Positions 1 through 6,238 of a stretch of 19,458 nt of DNA are shown piece after piece. The position numbers and the translations under genes were made by a program. The stretch's first letter is position 1. Every line of letters starts with the position of its first letter. This stretch comes from Bacteroidales bacterium (GTDB lineage: Bacteria > Bacteroidota > Bacteroidia > Bacteroidales > UBA12077), in the NCBI GenBank assembly GCA_030600625.1, contig JAUVLS010000004.1:1-19458 (forward strand), given 5' to 3'. The notes below the pieces were generated by a model. That model saw only the letters and a list, made by a program, of their open reading frames with translations. It did no database searches and had not been told where the DNA came from.

Positions 1-239
1 ATATTATCATCAGTAAATTCACGTGTTTTAGGGTCAATAGCAAAGTGGTAATAATCAACTTCAAGCATTTCTTTCATTAAATTCTTCATGCGATGCAGCC
101 ATTTCTGAATTTTCTTTGGTGCTTCAGTTAATTCGCCCAAATAATTATCAACTTCGTCAATAGTTATTGGATTTCCCGGCAAATAAGAACCTGTACCGGT
201 AAGTTTTACATATATTTCTGATGATTTATTTTGATTCAT
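1..239 (-). CDS. 3-oxoacyl-ACP synthase III-like protein, N-terminal part (cut by window edge)
   Basis: About 79 N-terminal residues are visible; the gene continues past position 1. The start codon is the ATG at 237-239. Residues about 11-20 read VKLTGTGSYLPG, the usual opening of FabH/KAS III condensing enzymes (beta-strand followed by G-x-YLP). The stretch APKKIQKW..RM..MMKEML-like, followed by YYHFAIDP and REFTDDN, resembles KAS III proteins of Bacteroidota secondary-metabolite clusters more than housekeeping FabH. The catalytic Cys/His/Asn lie outside the window, so activity cannot be judged. It would condense an acyl starter with an ACP-bound extender. It starts 15 bp after the crotonase at 255-905 and is probably cotranscribed with it. 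Family call fairly sure; exact subfamily (KAS III versus HMG-CoA-synthase-like) open. Confidence 0.72.
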   Translation of the reverse strand, partial: MNQNKSSEIYVKLTGTGSYLPGNPITIDEVDNYLGELTEAPKKIQKWLHRMKNLMKEMLEVDYYHFAIDPKTREFTDDN

Positions 240-254
240 TTAATTCTCATTTTT

Positions 255-905
255 CTATAAAGATTTTAATTCTTTAATAAAGCCAGCACTCAATTTTTTG
301 GCATTAATTATTGCGTTTTTTAATACTTCTTTTGTAGGTACAATACTGTGTACAATTCCCCATTCTTCTGCTTCCTGTGGAGAAAATGTTTTACCACTGA
401 GTATCAATTCTATTGCCAATGATTTTTTAATAACTTTTGGTAAAACATACGTTCCTGTACAACCGGGAATTAACCCAAACGTTGTTTCAGGTAATCCTAA
501 AACTGCTTTTTCGCCACATATAATGTAATCTGAACATAAAGCAAGCTCAAAAGCAGAACCTAAACAAACACCTCGAATAGCAGCTATTACCGGGATTTTT
601 AAATCTTTTAATGAATAAAAAATTCTGCTATTTCTATTTAAAAAATTGCTGATTTTTTTAATGTCACCACTTTGAACATGACTCCTGTTAATAATTCCCA
701 ATAAATCATCTAATACAGCTCCGGTAGAAAAGTGTCTGCCATTACCATATATAATAACAGCTTTGATATCAGCTTTTTCAACAACTTCAGTTCTCCACCA
801 ATAAAACTCCTCAAAAAATGCTGAATCCATTGGATTCGATGGAGGATTATTTAGTTCTAAGAATCCGATTTTATCTTTTATATACCAATTTATAACTGTA
901 AACAT
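255..905 (-). CDS. Enoyl-CoA hydratase/isomerase family protein (crotonase), short form
   Basis: A 216-residue crotonase-fold protein. The first oxyanion-hole segment is GRHFSTGAVLDDL (residues about 57-69), the second is GVCLGSAFELAL (about 112-123). Both acidic residues of hydratases can be placed: Glu120 in FELAL and Glu140 in LPETTFG, 20 residues apart as in rat mitochondrial enoyl-CoA hydratase (Glu144/Glu164). The usual GGG of the second loop is GSA here, and the Asp after GA in the first loop is Val. The protein ends soon after HSIVPT, lacking roughly 40 C-terminal residues that form the trimer-contact helices in typical members. It lies between an AcpS-like/crotonase pair and a KAS III gene, so it may act on an acyl-ACP dehydration or decarboxylation step rather than beta-oxidation. 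That role is inferred. Confidence 0.85.
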   Translation of the reverse strand: MFTVINWYIKDKIGFLELNNPPSNPMDSAFFEEFYWWRTEVVEKADIKAVIIYGNGRHFSTGAVLDDLLGIINRSHVQSGDIKKISNFLNRNSRIFYSLKDLKIPVIAAIRGVCLGSAFELALCSDYIICGEKAVLGLPETTFGLIPGCTGTYVLPKVIKKSLAIELILSGKTFSPQEAEEWGIVHSIVPTKEVLKNAIINAKKLSAGFIKELKSL

Positions 906-977
906 TTTTCAATAAAACTATGATTTAAATATTATTGATTTATAAAGATTATCTTTTTAATTTATCCTTTTTATGCT

Positions 978-1083
978 TGGAATAATGGAATCCCGAAAGT
1001 TTTCGGGAGGAAAAATGGAAATTCCATAATCTTTTCCAATATTGCAATATTCCCTGCCTTGCCGACAGGCAGGCAGTATTCCA
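978..1083. repeat. Palindromic intergenic element, MITE/REP-like (about 106 bp)
   Basis: This gene-free 219-bp gap (906-1124) is packed with dyads. The outer ends are inverted: TGGAATA (978-984) and TATTCCA (1077-1083). Inside lie TCCCGAAA-GT-TTTCGGGA (991-1008), ATGGAA-A-TTCCAT (1015-1027), the perfect palindrome AATATTGCAATATT (1038-1051), and CCTGCCT-N7-AGGCAGG (1053-1073). It is more GC-rich than the flanks and has no reading frame. Such dyad-rich TGGAATA and CCTGCC elements are familiar from Bacteroidota intergenic regions; mobility is inferred. It separates two genes of one probable operon. Confidence 0.6.
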
Positions 1084-1124
1084 CTGTTTTTCTTGAGTTA
1101 GAATAAAATCTATATTTCACCACA

Positions 1125-1487
1125 TTAGATTATATCATAACCTTCAATAACAACTAAAGTTGAAACAAAATTTCTTGAGTGCGAAATAGATAACTGTACA
1201 TTTCTTATTTTCTTATCATCAATTTTATCTTTAACCCTTCCTTTAAAAGATATAACAGGTTTTCCATTCTGCTCATTTTCAATTTCAATATCCTTAAACT
1301 CATTATTTAGTTCTAAAAAATCCAAAATGGACTTTTTAATTAAATATCTTGCTCCCAGACTCTTAACAGTATTTTTATGCTCAACAGATTTAAGTTCCTT
1401 ATCAATAAAATAATAATCGTCTGAATGCTTAGACAAAATTGTTTCTATTTCATCAAGCGATTTAACCTGAACAATTTCTTTATACAT
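1125..1487 (-). CDS. AcpS-like 4'-phosphopantetheinyl transferase family protein with altered metal-site residues
   Basis: A 120-residue protein, the size of AcpS, with the AcpS layout: a central GARYLIKKSILDFL helix (residues 45-58), NGKPVI (about 74-79), and QLSISHSRNFVSTLVV (98-113), which matches the family's SISH-(S/T) active-site strand including His103. In AcpS the helix normally reads R-F/W-A-x-KE-A and its Glu binds Mg2+; here the aligned position is Lys52. The N-terminal G-x-D-(I/L)-V Asp appears as E-I-V (Glu4) with a shortened N-terminus. It may activate an acyl carrier protein of the neighbouring pathway, or it may be a non-catalytic or alternative-metal homologue. It begins one base after the upstream crotonase stop, so the two are translationally coupled. 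Confidence 0.7.
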   Translation of the reverse strand: MYKEIVQVKSLDEIETILSKHSDDYYFIDKELKSVEHKNTVKSLGARYLIKKSILDFLELNNEFKDIEIENEQNGKPVISFKGRVKDKIDDKKIRNVQLSISHSRNFVSTLVVIEGYDII

Positions 1488-1488
1488 T

Positions 1489-2229
1489 TTAATTCTGGTA
1501 ACGATCCTTTACTTTTACTGCTAATTTACAAAATAACTCTGTTTCAATCTTTAATGCTTCCTCTCTGCTTAATCTGCTTGCGTTATGTATTGCCTGCATA
1601 GCATAATGAATTACTTCAAGAGAACGGTCCGAAGTAAAACTTTTTAACTTTTCCATTGCCAAATCAAAAGAATCTTTCTTTTCCGAAATATAGTCAATCA
1701 ATCCTATTTCTTTTGCATTATGTGCATTTATCATATCTCCTTTTAAAACAATCTCAAAAGCTTTATTCCTTAACAAGCGGGCAATTCTGTATCCACCTCC
1801 TAAGCCGGGAATTAATCCATGGTTAGTTTCCGGAAAAGCAAACAAAGCTTTTTCTGAAGCAATACGTATATGACATGCCAATGCAATTTCCAGCCCACCA
1901 CCAAAGCAGACACCATTTATCGAAGCAATAACAGGTATATTAAGATTTTCTATTAATTCAAGAAGTTTCTTTCCCTTATTAATTTTTTCTGCTAATAGAT
2001 TTTGATTTTGGGCAAGCTCAATTAAATTTTTAAGATCAGCACCTGCTGAAAAATTACGACCAATTCCTTGAATAATAATTCCTTTTAATTCTTCTTCAGA
2101 TGTCCATTTTCTTAACAGCTCAATATCTATAAAATCAGGTTGGTCCAAATAATTTTCTTTACCGTTCGATATAGATAGTATTCCAAAGTCTCCCTGTCTT
2201 TCCCAGCTTAATATGTTAGATTGATCCAT
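1489..2229 (-). CDS. Enoyl-CoA hydratase/isomerase family protein (crotonase)
   Basis: A 246-residue full-length crotonase. GRNFSAGADLKNL (residues about 57-69) is the first oxyanion-hole loop and GVCFGGGLEIALAC (106-119) the second. Glu114 in GGGLEIAL and Glu134 in FPETNHGLIPG match the two catalytic Glu residues of hydratases, so general acid/base chemistry looks intact. The Asp that normally follows the ALAC-type strand (cD) is His120. The C-terminal helical region is present, unlike in the shorter paralogue at 255-905. It sits between a thioesterase (9-bp gap upstream) and the AcpS-like gene (1-bp gap downstream), which points to a dedicated acyl-thioester pathway. A catabolic fatty-acid role is the alternative but is not supported by acyl-CoA dehydrogenase or thiolase neighbours. 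Confidence 0.88.
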   Translation of the reverse strand: MDQSNILSWERQGDFGILSISNGKENYLDQPDFIDIELLRKWTSEEELKGIIIQGIGRNFSAGADLKNLIELAQNQNLLAEKINKGKKLLELIENLNIPVIASINGVCFGGGLEIALACHIRIASEKALFAFPETNHGLIPGLGGGYRIARLLRNKAFEIVLKGDMINAHNAKEIGLIDYISEKKDSFDLAMEKLKSFTSDRSLEVIHYAMQAIHNASRLSREEALKIETELFCKLAVKVKDRYQN

Positions 2230-2238
2230 TTAGTAAAA

Positions 2239-2625
2239 TTAATTTACAATTGCCAATAACTCTTCCGAAATATCCTGAGGAGTACGTTCTTTATCAATTA
2301 AAAGAGTTTTAACCTGAGCCTTTGCAGCTTTAAATTCTGAACTCAAATTCAAAATATCATGATTAAAAACCAAATAAGGTGCATCATACTTCACTGAAGT
2401 TACAATTTCGATTTTATCAAATAATTTTAACTCACGCATATAACGAATATTGGTTTCAGTAACAACCAATAATAGCCCCTTGGTTAATAAGGAGTCTAAT
2501 AGTCTGGTTTGCTGAAGTATTTTCCATCGGGACTGCTCTATATAACTAATATACACAGCATTGTTAACATGACCGTAAGAATCTAATTCATATCCACGTA
2601 CTTCAGTTTTAAAACTATATTTCAT
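2239..2625 (-). CDS. Acyl-CoA/acyl-ACP thioesterase, 4HBT hotdog family
   Basis: A 128-residue single-domain hotdog protein. The segment ELDSYGHVNNAVYISYIEQS (residues 13-32) is the 4-hydroxybenzoyl-CoA thioesterase signature, with catalytic Asp15, the GHVNN turn (18-22) and helix Glu30. It is expected to hydrolyse an acyl thioester in the cytoplasm, releasing the product of the adjacent crotonase/KAS III pathway, or to act as an editing enzyme. It is the first visible gene of the minus-strand operon; its ATG faces the O-methyltransferase across a 295-bp region rich in inverted repeats. FadM/YbgC-type thioesterase is the closest general class; substrate unknown. Confidence 0.88.
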   Translation of the reverse strand: MKYSFKTEVRGYELDSYGHVNNAVYISYIEQSRWKILQQTRLLDSLLTKGLLLVVTETNIRYMRELKLFDKIEIVTSVKYDAPYLVFNHDILNLSSEFKAAKAQVKTLLIDKERTPQDISEELLAIVN

Positions 2626-2694
2626 CGCTTTTTAAATTGACTGGTAAAAATAGTCAGAAATTCGGAGTTTTTTTTAATTTTCGTCAAAACCCGG

Positions 2695-2741
2695 TGGGTT
2701 TTTACCCAAATTGAGCGATTTGCTATCGCAAAACCTCTCAA
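2695..2741. repeat. Cluster of small inverted repeats between divergent genes
   Basis: TGGGT-TTTT-ACCCA (2695-2708) is a perfect small hairpin and can alternatively pair as AAAACCC-GGT-GGGTTTT (2686-2702). It is followed by TTGAG...CTCAA (2711-2715 and 2737-2741) enclosing TTTGC-TATC-GCAAA (2719-2732). These lie in the region shared by the divergent thioesterase and methyltransferase promoters, so they may be operators or part of a degenerate mobile repeat. No function can be assigned from sequence alone. Confidence 0.4.
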
Positions 2742-2816
2742 TCGACTAAGTAATTGTAAAGATTTCGTCAATTTTCGTTTCTCTCAATTGGTGAAATCCA
2801 ACAATTTCTATGTCGG

Positions 2817-2876
2817 GATTATACCTAAGTAAAGCGGTTGTCCACTTTGTTCCAATCGCTTTACTTAGGTATAATC
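2817..2876. repeat. Long perfect inverted repeat/hairpin upstream of the methyltransferase
   Basis: The arm GATTATACCTAAGTAAAGCG (2817-2836) is matched exactly by its reverse complement at 2857-2876. Pairing continues inward four more bases with one G-T mismatch (2837-2840 with 2853-2856), leaving a 12-base loop. This gives a stem of about 24 bp. There is no T-run directly after the right arm on the plus strand, so it is not a classical terminator. It overlaps the first 23 codons of the longest methyltransferase reading frame and argues for a later start there. It may be a MITE end, a regulatory cruciform or an mRNA 5' hairpin. Confidence 0.7.
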
Positions 2877-2920
2877 TAAAAAAGTTTTCTATTTTTATAA
2901 ATTCATTATTTGACCTTGAC

Positions 2921-4018
2921 ATGCAACAAAAAGTAAAAATTCCTAAATATCCGCCAGCTAAAATATTAAAAATATTTGAACGATTTCGTTATTTTCTGGT
3001 TCGCCTATCCCGAAAACTCACACCTGCAAATGTTGCAATTATTGAAATGGTTCAAGGATTTTATGTTACACGTGCTATTGGTGTTGCTACCGATTTGAAC
3101 TTAGCCGAATATTTAAAAAATGATGAAAAGTCAATAATTGAACTTGCCGAATTAACCAGGACACACAAAGAATCACTTTACAGGTTAATGCGAATGCTAG
3201 TTAGTCAGGGAATTTTCATTGAAAAGAAAAATCATGTTTTTGCAAATAACAGATTATCACGAACTATGCTTAATCATCAAGATTCTATGCGGCACATGAT
3301 TATTCACCAGGTAAATAGCATTAACTGGAAAATGTTTGAAGAGCTGGATCATGTTATTAAAACAGGCAAAAATGCATCAGAAAAGGTTTTAGGAATGGAT
3401 GTTTTCGAATATCTGGAAAAAAATCCGGATAGAAACGAAATATATAATCAAGCCATGACAAACTCCTCTATAATGTTGAGTTATGCCATACTATCAGAAT
3501 ATAATTTTAGTAAAGCAAAAAACATTATTGATATTGGAGGAGGACAGGGAATTTTGCTTGCTATGATTTTATATAAATACAAATCAATTAAAGGGAAAGT
3601 ATTTGACCTTCCGCATGTAATTGAAGGTGCAAAGAAAATTTTTGAGCAATATGGAGTTTCTGATCGGGCAGAAACTATTTCCGGTAACTTTTTTGAAACA
3701 ATTCCAGCCGGTTCAGATATATATTTACTAAAAAGCATTATTCATAACTTATCTGATGATCAAAGTATTGACATATTAAAAAAAACCAAAACAGTATTAC
3801 CCACAAATGGTAAAATATTGATCTTTGAACCTATTATTGAAAATAATAATCGATATTCTTTTGCAAAATTGTACGATATACAAATGCTTGTTAGCCGAAA
3901 TGGTGGCAAAGAACGTACCCGTGAAGAATTTAAGGAAATAATTAAACAATCCGGCTTAAAATTAAATAGGATAGTACAAACAGCAGCCCCTTTTTCTATT
4001 ATTGAAGTTAAAAAGTAA
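2921..4018 (+). CDS. SAM-dependent class-I O-methyltransferase (hydroxyneurosporene/acetylserotonin type)
   Basis: A 365-residue methyltransferase from the ATG at 2921. The frame is open from an ATG at 2810, but that 37-residue extension is encoded across a 24-bp stem hairpin and lacks family features, so 2921 is preferred; PPAKILKIFERF soon after this start is a familiar opening in the family. Residues about 35-115 form the winged-helix dimerisation domain (MVQGFYVTRAIGVATDLNLA, then SLYRLMRMLVSQGIF). The SAM motif DIGGGQG is at 204-210, and VFDLPHVIEGA is the acidic-loop strand. IHNLSDD carries the catalytic His (about His285), and KERTREEF...AAPFSIIEV closes the fold. The enzyme would methylate a hydroxyl of a small aromatic or polyketide product. 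It is divergent from the acyl-pathway operon, suggesting a tailoring step. Substrate unknown. Confidence 0.87.
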   Translation: MQQKVKIPKYPPAKILKIFERFRYFLVRLSRKLTPANVAIIEMVQGFYVTRAIGVATDLNLAEYLKNDEKSIIELAELTRTHKESLYRLMRMLVSQGIFIEKKNHVFANNRLSRTMLNHQDSMRHMIIHQVNSINWKMFEELDHVIKTGKNASEKVLGMDVFEYLEKNPDRNEIYNQAMTNSSIMLSYAILSEYNFSKAKNIIDIGGGQGILLAMILYKYKSIKGKVFDLPHVIEGAKKIFEQYGVSDRAETISGNFFETIPAGSDIYLLKSIIHNLSDDQSIDILKKTKTVLPTNGKILIFEPIIENNNRYSFAKLYDIQMLVSRNGGKERTREEFKEIIKQSGLKLNRIVQTAAPFSIIEVKK

Positions 4019-4037
4019 ACATTAAATATTTGTAATC

Positions 4038-4250
4038 ATGAAAAACAAATTAGACAATAATATTCTTAATAACATGAGTAAAGATCCGGGAAACTGGAAA
4101 GGTCCATTTTATTTTAATCGAAAAGATCCAAGGTTATCAATTCCTAAACAGGATCCATCGTTAGGATTTACATTTAATTTTGCAAGTCCATTCGCTTATT
4201 TAGCTATTTTAGCTATAATAATTATTTTGGTTGTATTCGCTTTACTTTAA
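4038..4250 (+). CDS. Small membrane protein with DUF5808 domain
   Basis: A 70-residue protein 20 bp after the methyltransferase stop, same strand. Residues about 16-48 (DPGNWKGPFYFNRKDPRL, then PKQDPSLGFTFNFASP) match the DUF5808 pattern: NWK..FYFN..DPR, a VPK-like turn and a GxTxNFA/G-P motif. Residues about 50-70 form one hydrophobic C-terminal helix (AYLAILAIIIILVVFALL), so the soluble DUF5808 portion is anchored with a very short tail. Function of the family is unknown. Probable cotranscription with the methyltransferase is inferred from spacing; the 197 bp after it show no clear terminator or other feature. Confidence 0.75.
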   Translation: MKNKLDNNILNNMSKDPGNWKGPFYFNRKDPRLSIPKQDPSLGFTFNFASPFAYLAILAIIIILVVFALL

Positions 4251-4447
4251 TAAAAGATTTGAAACAATTAAGTATTGTTAAAACTAAATCACTATAGATT
4301 GAAAATTTATAGGTTTGGGTTGTAAATAAATCGGTGTTTTTTACATTGTTGTGATTTGATTTTTAAGGACAAAAAAATTAAAAAACATATCTTCTAATAC
4401 TGATTTTTTAAGTAATTTAGAAAATTATAATTTTAATAATTACTGCT

Positions 4448-5269
4448 ATGATAAGGAATATAAGTATAGTTCTGCTGTTTTTATTTTTATTTAATATTAC
4501 GGCAAATGCCGATGAAAGAAAGTCGACAATAAGTAAAAACGTTGTAATAACAAATGATTCAATTTATATTAAACAATTAGATAGATACAGAAAAATAAGA
4601 ATTTATTTACCACCCGAATATGATAACAGCAATGAATGTTACCCCGTTTTATACATGCATGATGGTCAAAACTTATTCGATGATTCTACTTCATATGTTG
4701 GCGAATGGAGTGTAGACGAGATTTTAGATAGTTTATATGCATCTGATAATTTTAAATTAATTATTGTTGGTATTGATAATGGGCAACAATACAGGATGAC
4801 TGAATATGGTCCTTGGAAAAACATCAGAAACGGAAAACCTGAAGGTAAAAAATATATGGAATTTATTGTTGAGGATTTAAAACCTATTATTGATAACCAA
4901 TACAGGACACTTTCCAATAGAGAAAATACTGCCATTATGGGCAGTTCAATGGGGGGTTTTATCTCACATTACGCAATTTTTGAATATCCTGAAATATTTA
5001 GTAAAGCTGGTGTTTTTTCTCCATCATTTTGGTACTCAAAAAATGTATTTTCATTTACAGAAGAAAAAAATCTAAAGCAAAATATTAAAATTTACATGCT
5101 TATTGGAGGTAAAGAAGGTACCAAACTGACTTTAAAAATGGAAAAGCTATTGCGAAAAAAGGGGTTTACGGATGATAATCTAGTTGTTAAAGTTGATCCT
5201 GAAGGTGAACATAACGAAGCCTTTTGGAAGGCCAATTTTTGTACAGCAGTGCAATTTTTATTTAAATAA
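4448..5269 (+). CDS. Secreted alpha/beta-hydrolase, putative esterase family (esterase D/enterochelin-esterase type)
   Basis: A 273-residue protein with an N-terminal signal peptide (hydrophobic core about residues 5-19, cleavage plausible after TANA at 21), so it acts in the periplasm or outside. Residues 42-60 (KQLDRYRKIRIYLPPEYDN) and PVLYMHDGQNLFDD (66-79) are standard for the putative-esterase family PF00756. The nucleophile is Ser167 in GSSMGG (165-170). Glu223 in GGKEGT is the likely acid and His255 in GEHNEAFW completes the triad. It would hydrolyse an ester of a small molecule, sugar or peptide; the substrate is not evident. There is no operon partner: the 196-bp upstream and 96-bp downstream gaps suggest its own promoter. 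Confidence 0.87.
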   Translation: MIRNISIVLLFLFLFNITANADERKSTISKNVVITNDSIYIKQLDRYRKIRIYLPPEYDNSNECYPVLYMHDGQNLFDDSTSYVGEWSVDEILDSLYASDNFKLIIVGIDNGQQYRMTEYGPWKNIRNGKPEGKKYMEFIVEDLKPIIDNQYRTLSNRENTAIMGSSMGGFISHYAIFEYPEIFSKAGVFSPSFWYSKNVFSFTEEKNLKQNIKIYMLIGGKEGTKLTLKMEKLLRKKGFTDDNLVVKVDPEGEHNEAFWKANFCTAVQFLFK

Positions 5270-5365
5270 ACTATTTTTATATATCTACATTTTCACATTA
5301 CTTAATCCGTTTTGTCAACATAAAATTTTACATTTATTCATCAATCTAAATAATTTATTTTTTCT

Positions 5366-6238
5366 ATGAATCTTTTACTTGCGTTTATTTTTTTCATTTT
5401 CGTTTTCCTTTTTGGTTTATTTCCTTTTTTTCTACTTTATCAATTATCAAACCTATTATATCTTTTTATTTATCTGATTTTTGGATATAGGAAAGAAGTT
5501 GTCATTCAAAATCTTAAAAAATGTTTTCCTGAAAAAAATGAGAAAGAAATCAATAAGCTCCTTCCTACTATTTACAAGAACCTTTCTGATAATATTGTAG
5601 AAGGGATTAAAGCTTTTACAATGACTCGTAAACAAATTGTTAAACGCCATAAAATTTTAAATCCTGAATTATTAAACGATTATTATGAATCAGGACAAAG
5701 TATAATTGCAGTTACAGGACATTATTGTAATTGGGAATGGGGTAGTTTATCAGCAAGTTTGCAAACAGATTATACCGTTGTTGGACTATACAAACCTCTT
5801 AGTAATAAATGGATTGATTCTTTTATGCGTTGGAGCAGAACAAGATATGGAACTGTATTGGCATCAATAAACAAAACAACATCTACTTTTAAAGAATTAA
5901 TAAATACTCCAACGGTTTTTTTAATGGCCGCCGACCAGAGTCCGGGCAATAAGTACAAAAGTAATGCTTACTGGATAAATTTTCTGGGAAGAGATACTGC
6001 TTTTTTACATGGGCCTGAAAAGCATGCCCGAGCTAACAATTACCCTGTTATTTACATTGATGTACAAAGAAAGAAACGTGGTTATTATACAATTGAACTA
6101 TCAGTTCTTGCAGATAAACCATCTGAATTAGAAGATGGAGAAATTACATCCAGATTTGCTAATAAACTTGAATCGGTAATTTACAAAGAACCTGCTAATT
6201 GGTTATGGTCGCATCGTCGTTGGAAATTAGGCCGATAA
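5366..6238 (+). CDS. Lysophospholipid/Kdo-lipid A acyltransferase (LpxL/HtrB family)
   Basis: A 290-residue inner-membrane acyltransferase. Residues 1-40 form long hydrophobic helices (FIFFIFVFLFGLFPFFLLYQ onward). NLKKCFPEK (49-57) is the conserved N-terminal family motif. TGHYCNWEWG (117-126) contains the HX4E catalytic pair, His119 and Glu124. AADQSPG is the second block, followed by FLGRDTAFLHGPEKHAR and the C-terminal PANWLWSHRRWK, typical of LpxL-type enzymes. It probably transfers a fatty acyl chain from acyl-ACP to lipid A or a related lipid at the cytoplasmic face. Its last 12 bases overlap the 3' end of the convergent acyl-CoA ligase gene. The family is certain; the exact acceptor is not. 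Confidence 0.9.
   Translation: MNLLLAFIFFIFVFLFGLFPFFLLYQLSNLLYLFIYLIFGYRKEVVIQNLKKCFPEKNEKEINKLLPTIYKNLSDNIVEGIKAFTMTRKQIVKRHKILNPELLNDYYESGQSIIAVTGHYCNWEWGSLSASLQTDYTVVGLYKPLSNKWIDSFMRWSRTRYGTVLASINKTTSTFKELINTPTVFLMAADQSPGNKYKSNAYWINFLGRDTAFLHGPEKHARANNYPVIYIDVQRKKRGYYTIELSVLADKPSELEDGEITSRFANKLESVIYKEPANWLWSHRRWKLGR

Noticed and set aside
255..2229. Complete HMG-type beta-branching cassette
   Set aside because: Two crotonases and a KAS III fragment are suggestive, but no HMG synthase, donor ACP or decarboxylating KS is visible, and both crotonases keep the two hydratase Glu residues.
2810..2920. 37-residue N-terminal extension of the O-methyltransferase
   Set aside because: It is encoded across a 24-bp stem hairpin and has no family features; the ATG at 2921 gives the normal family length.
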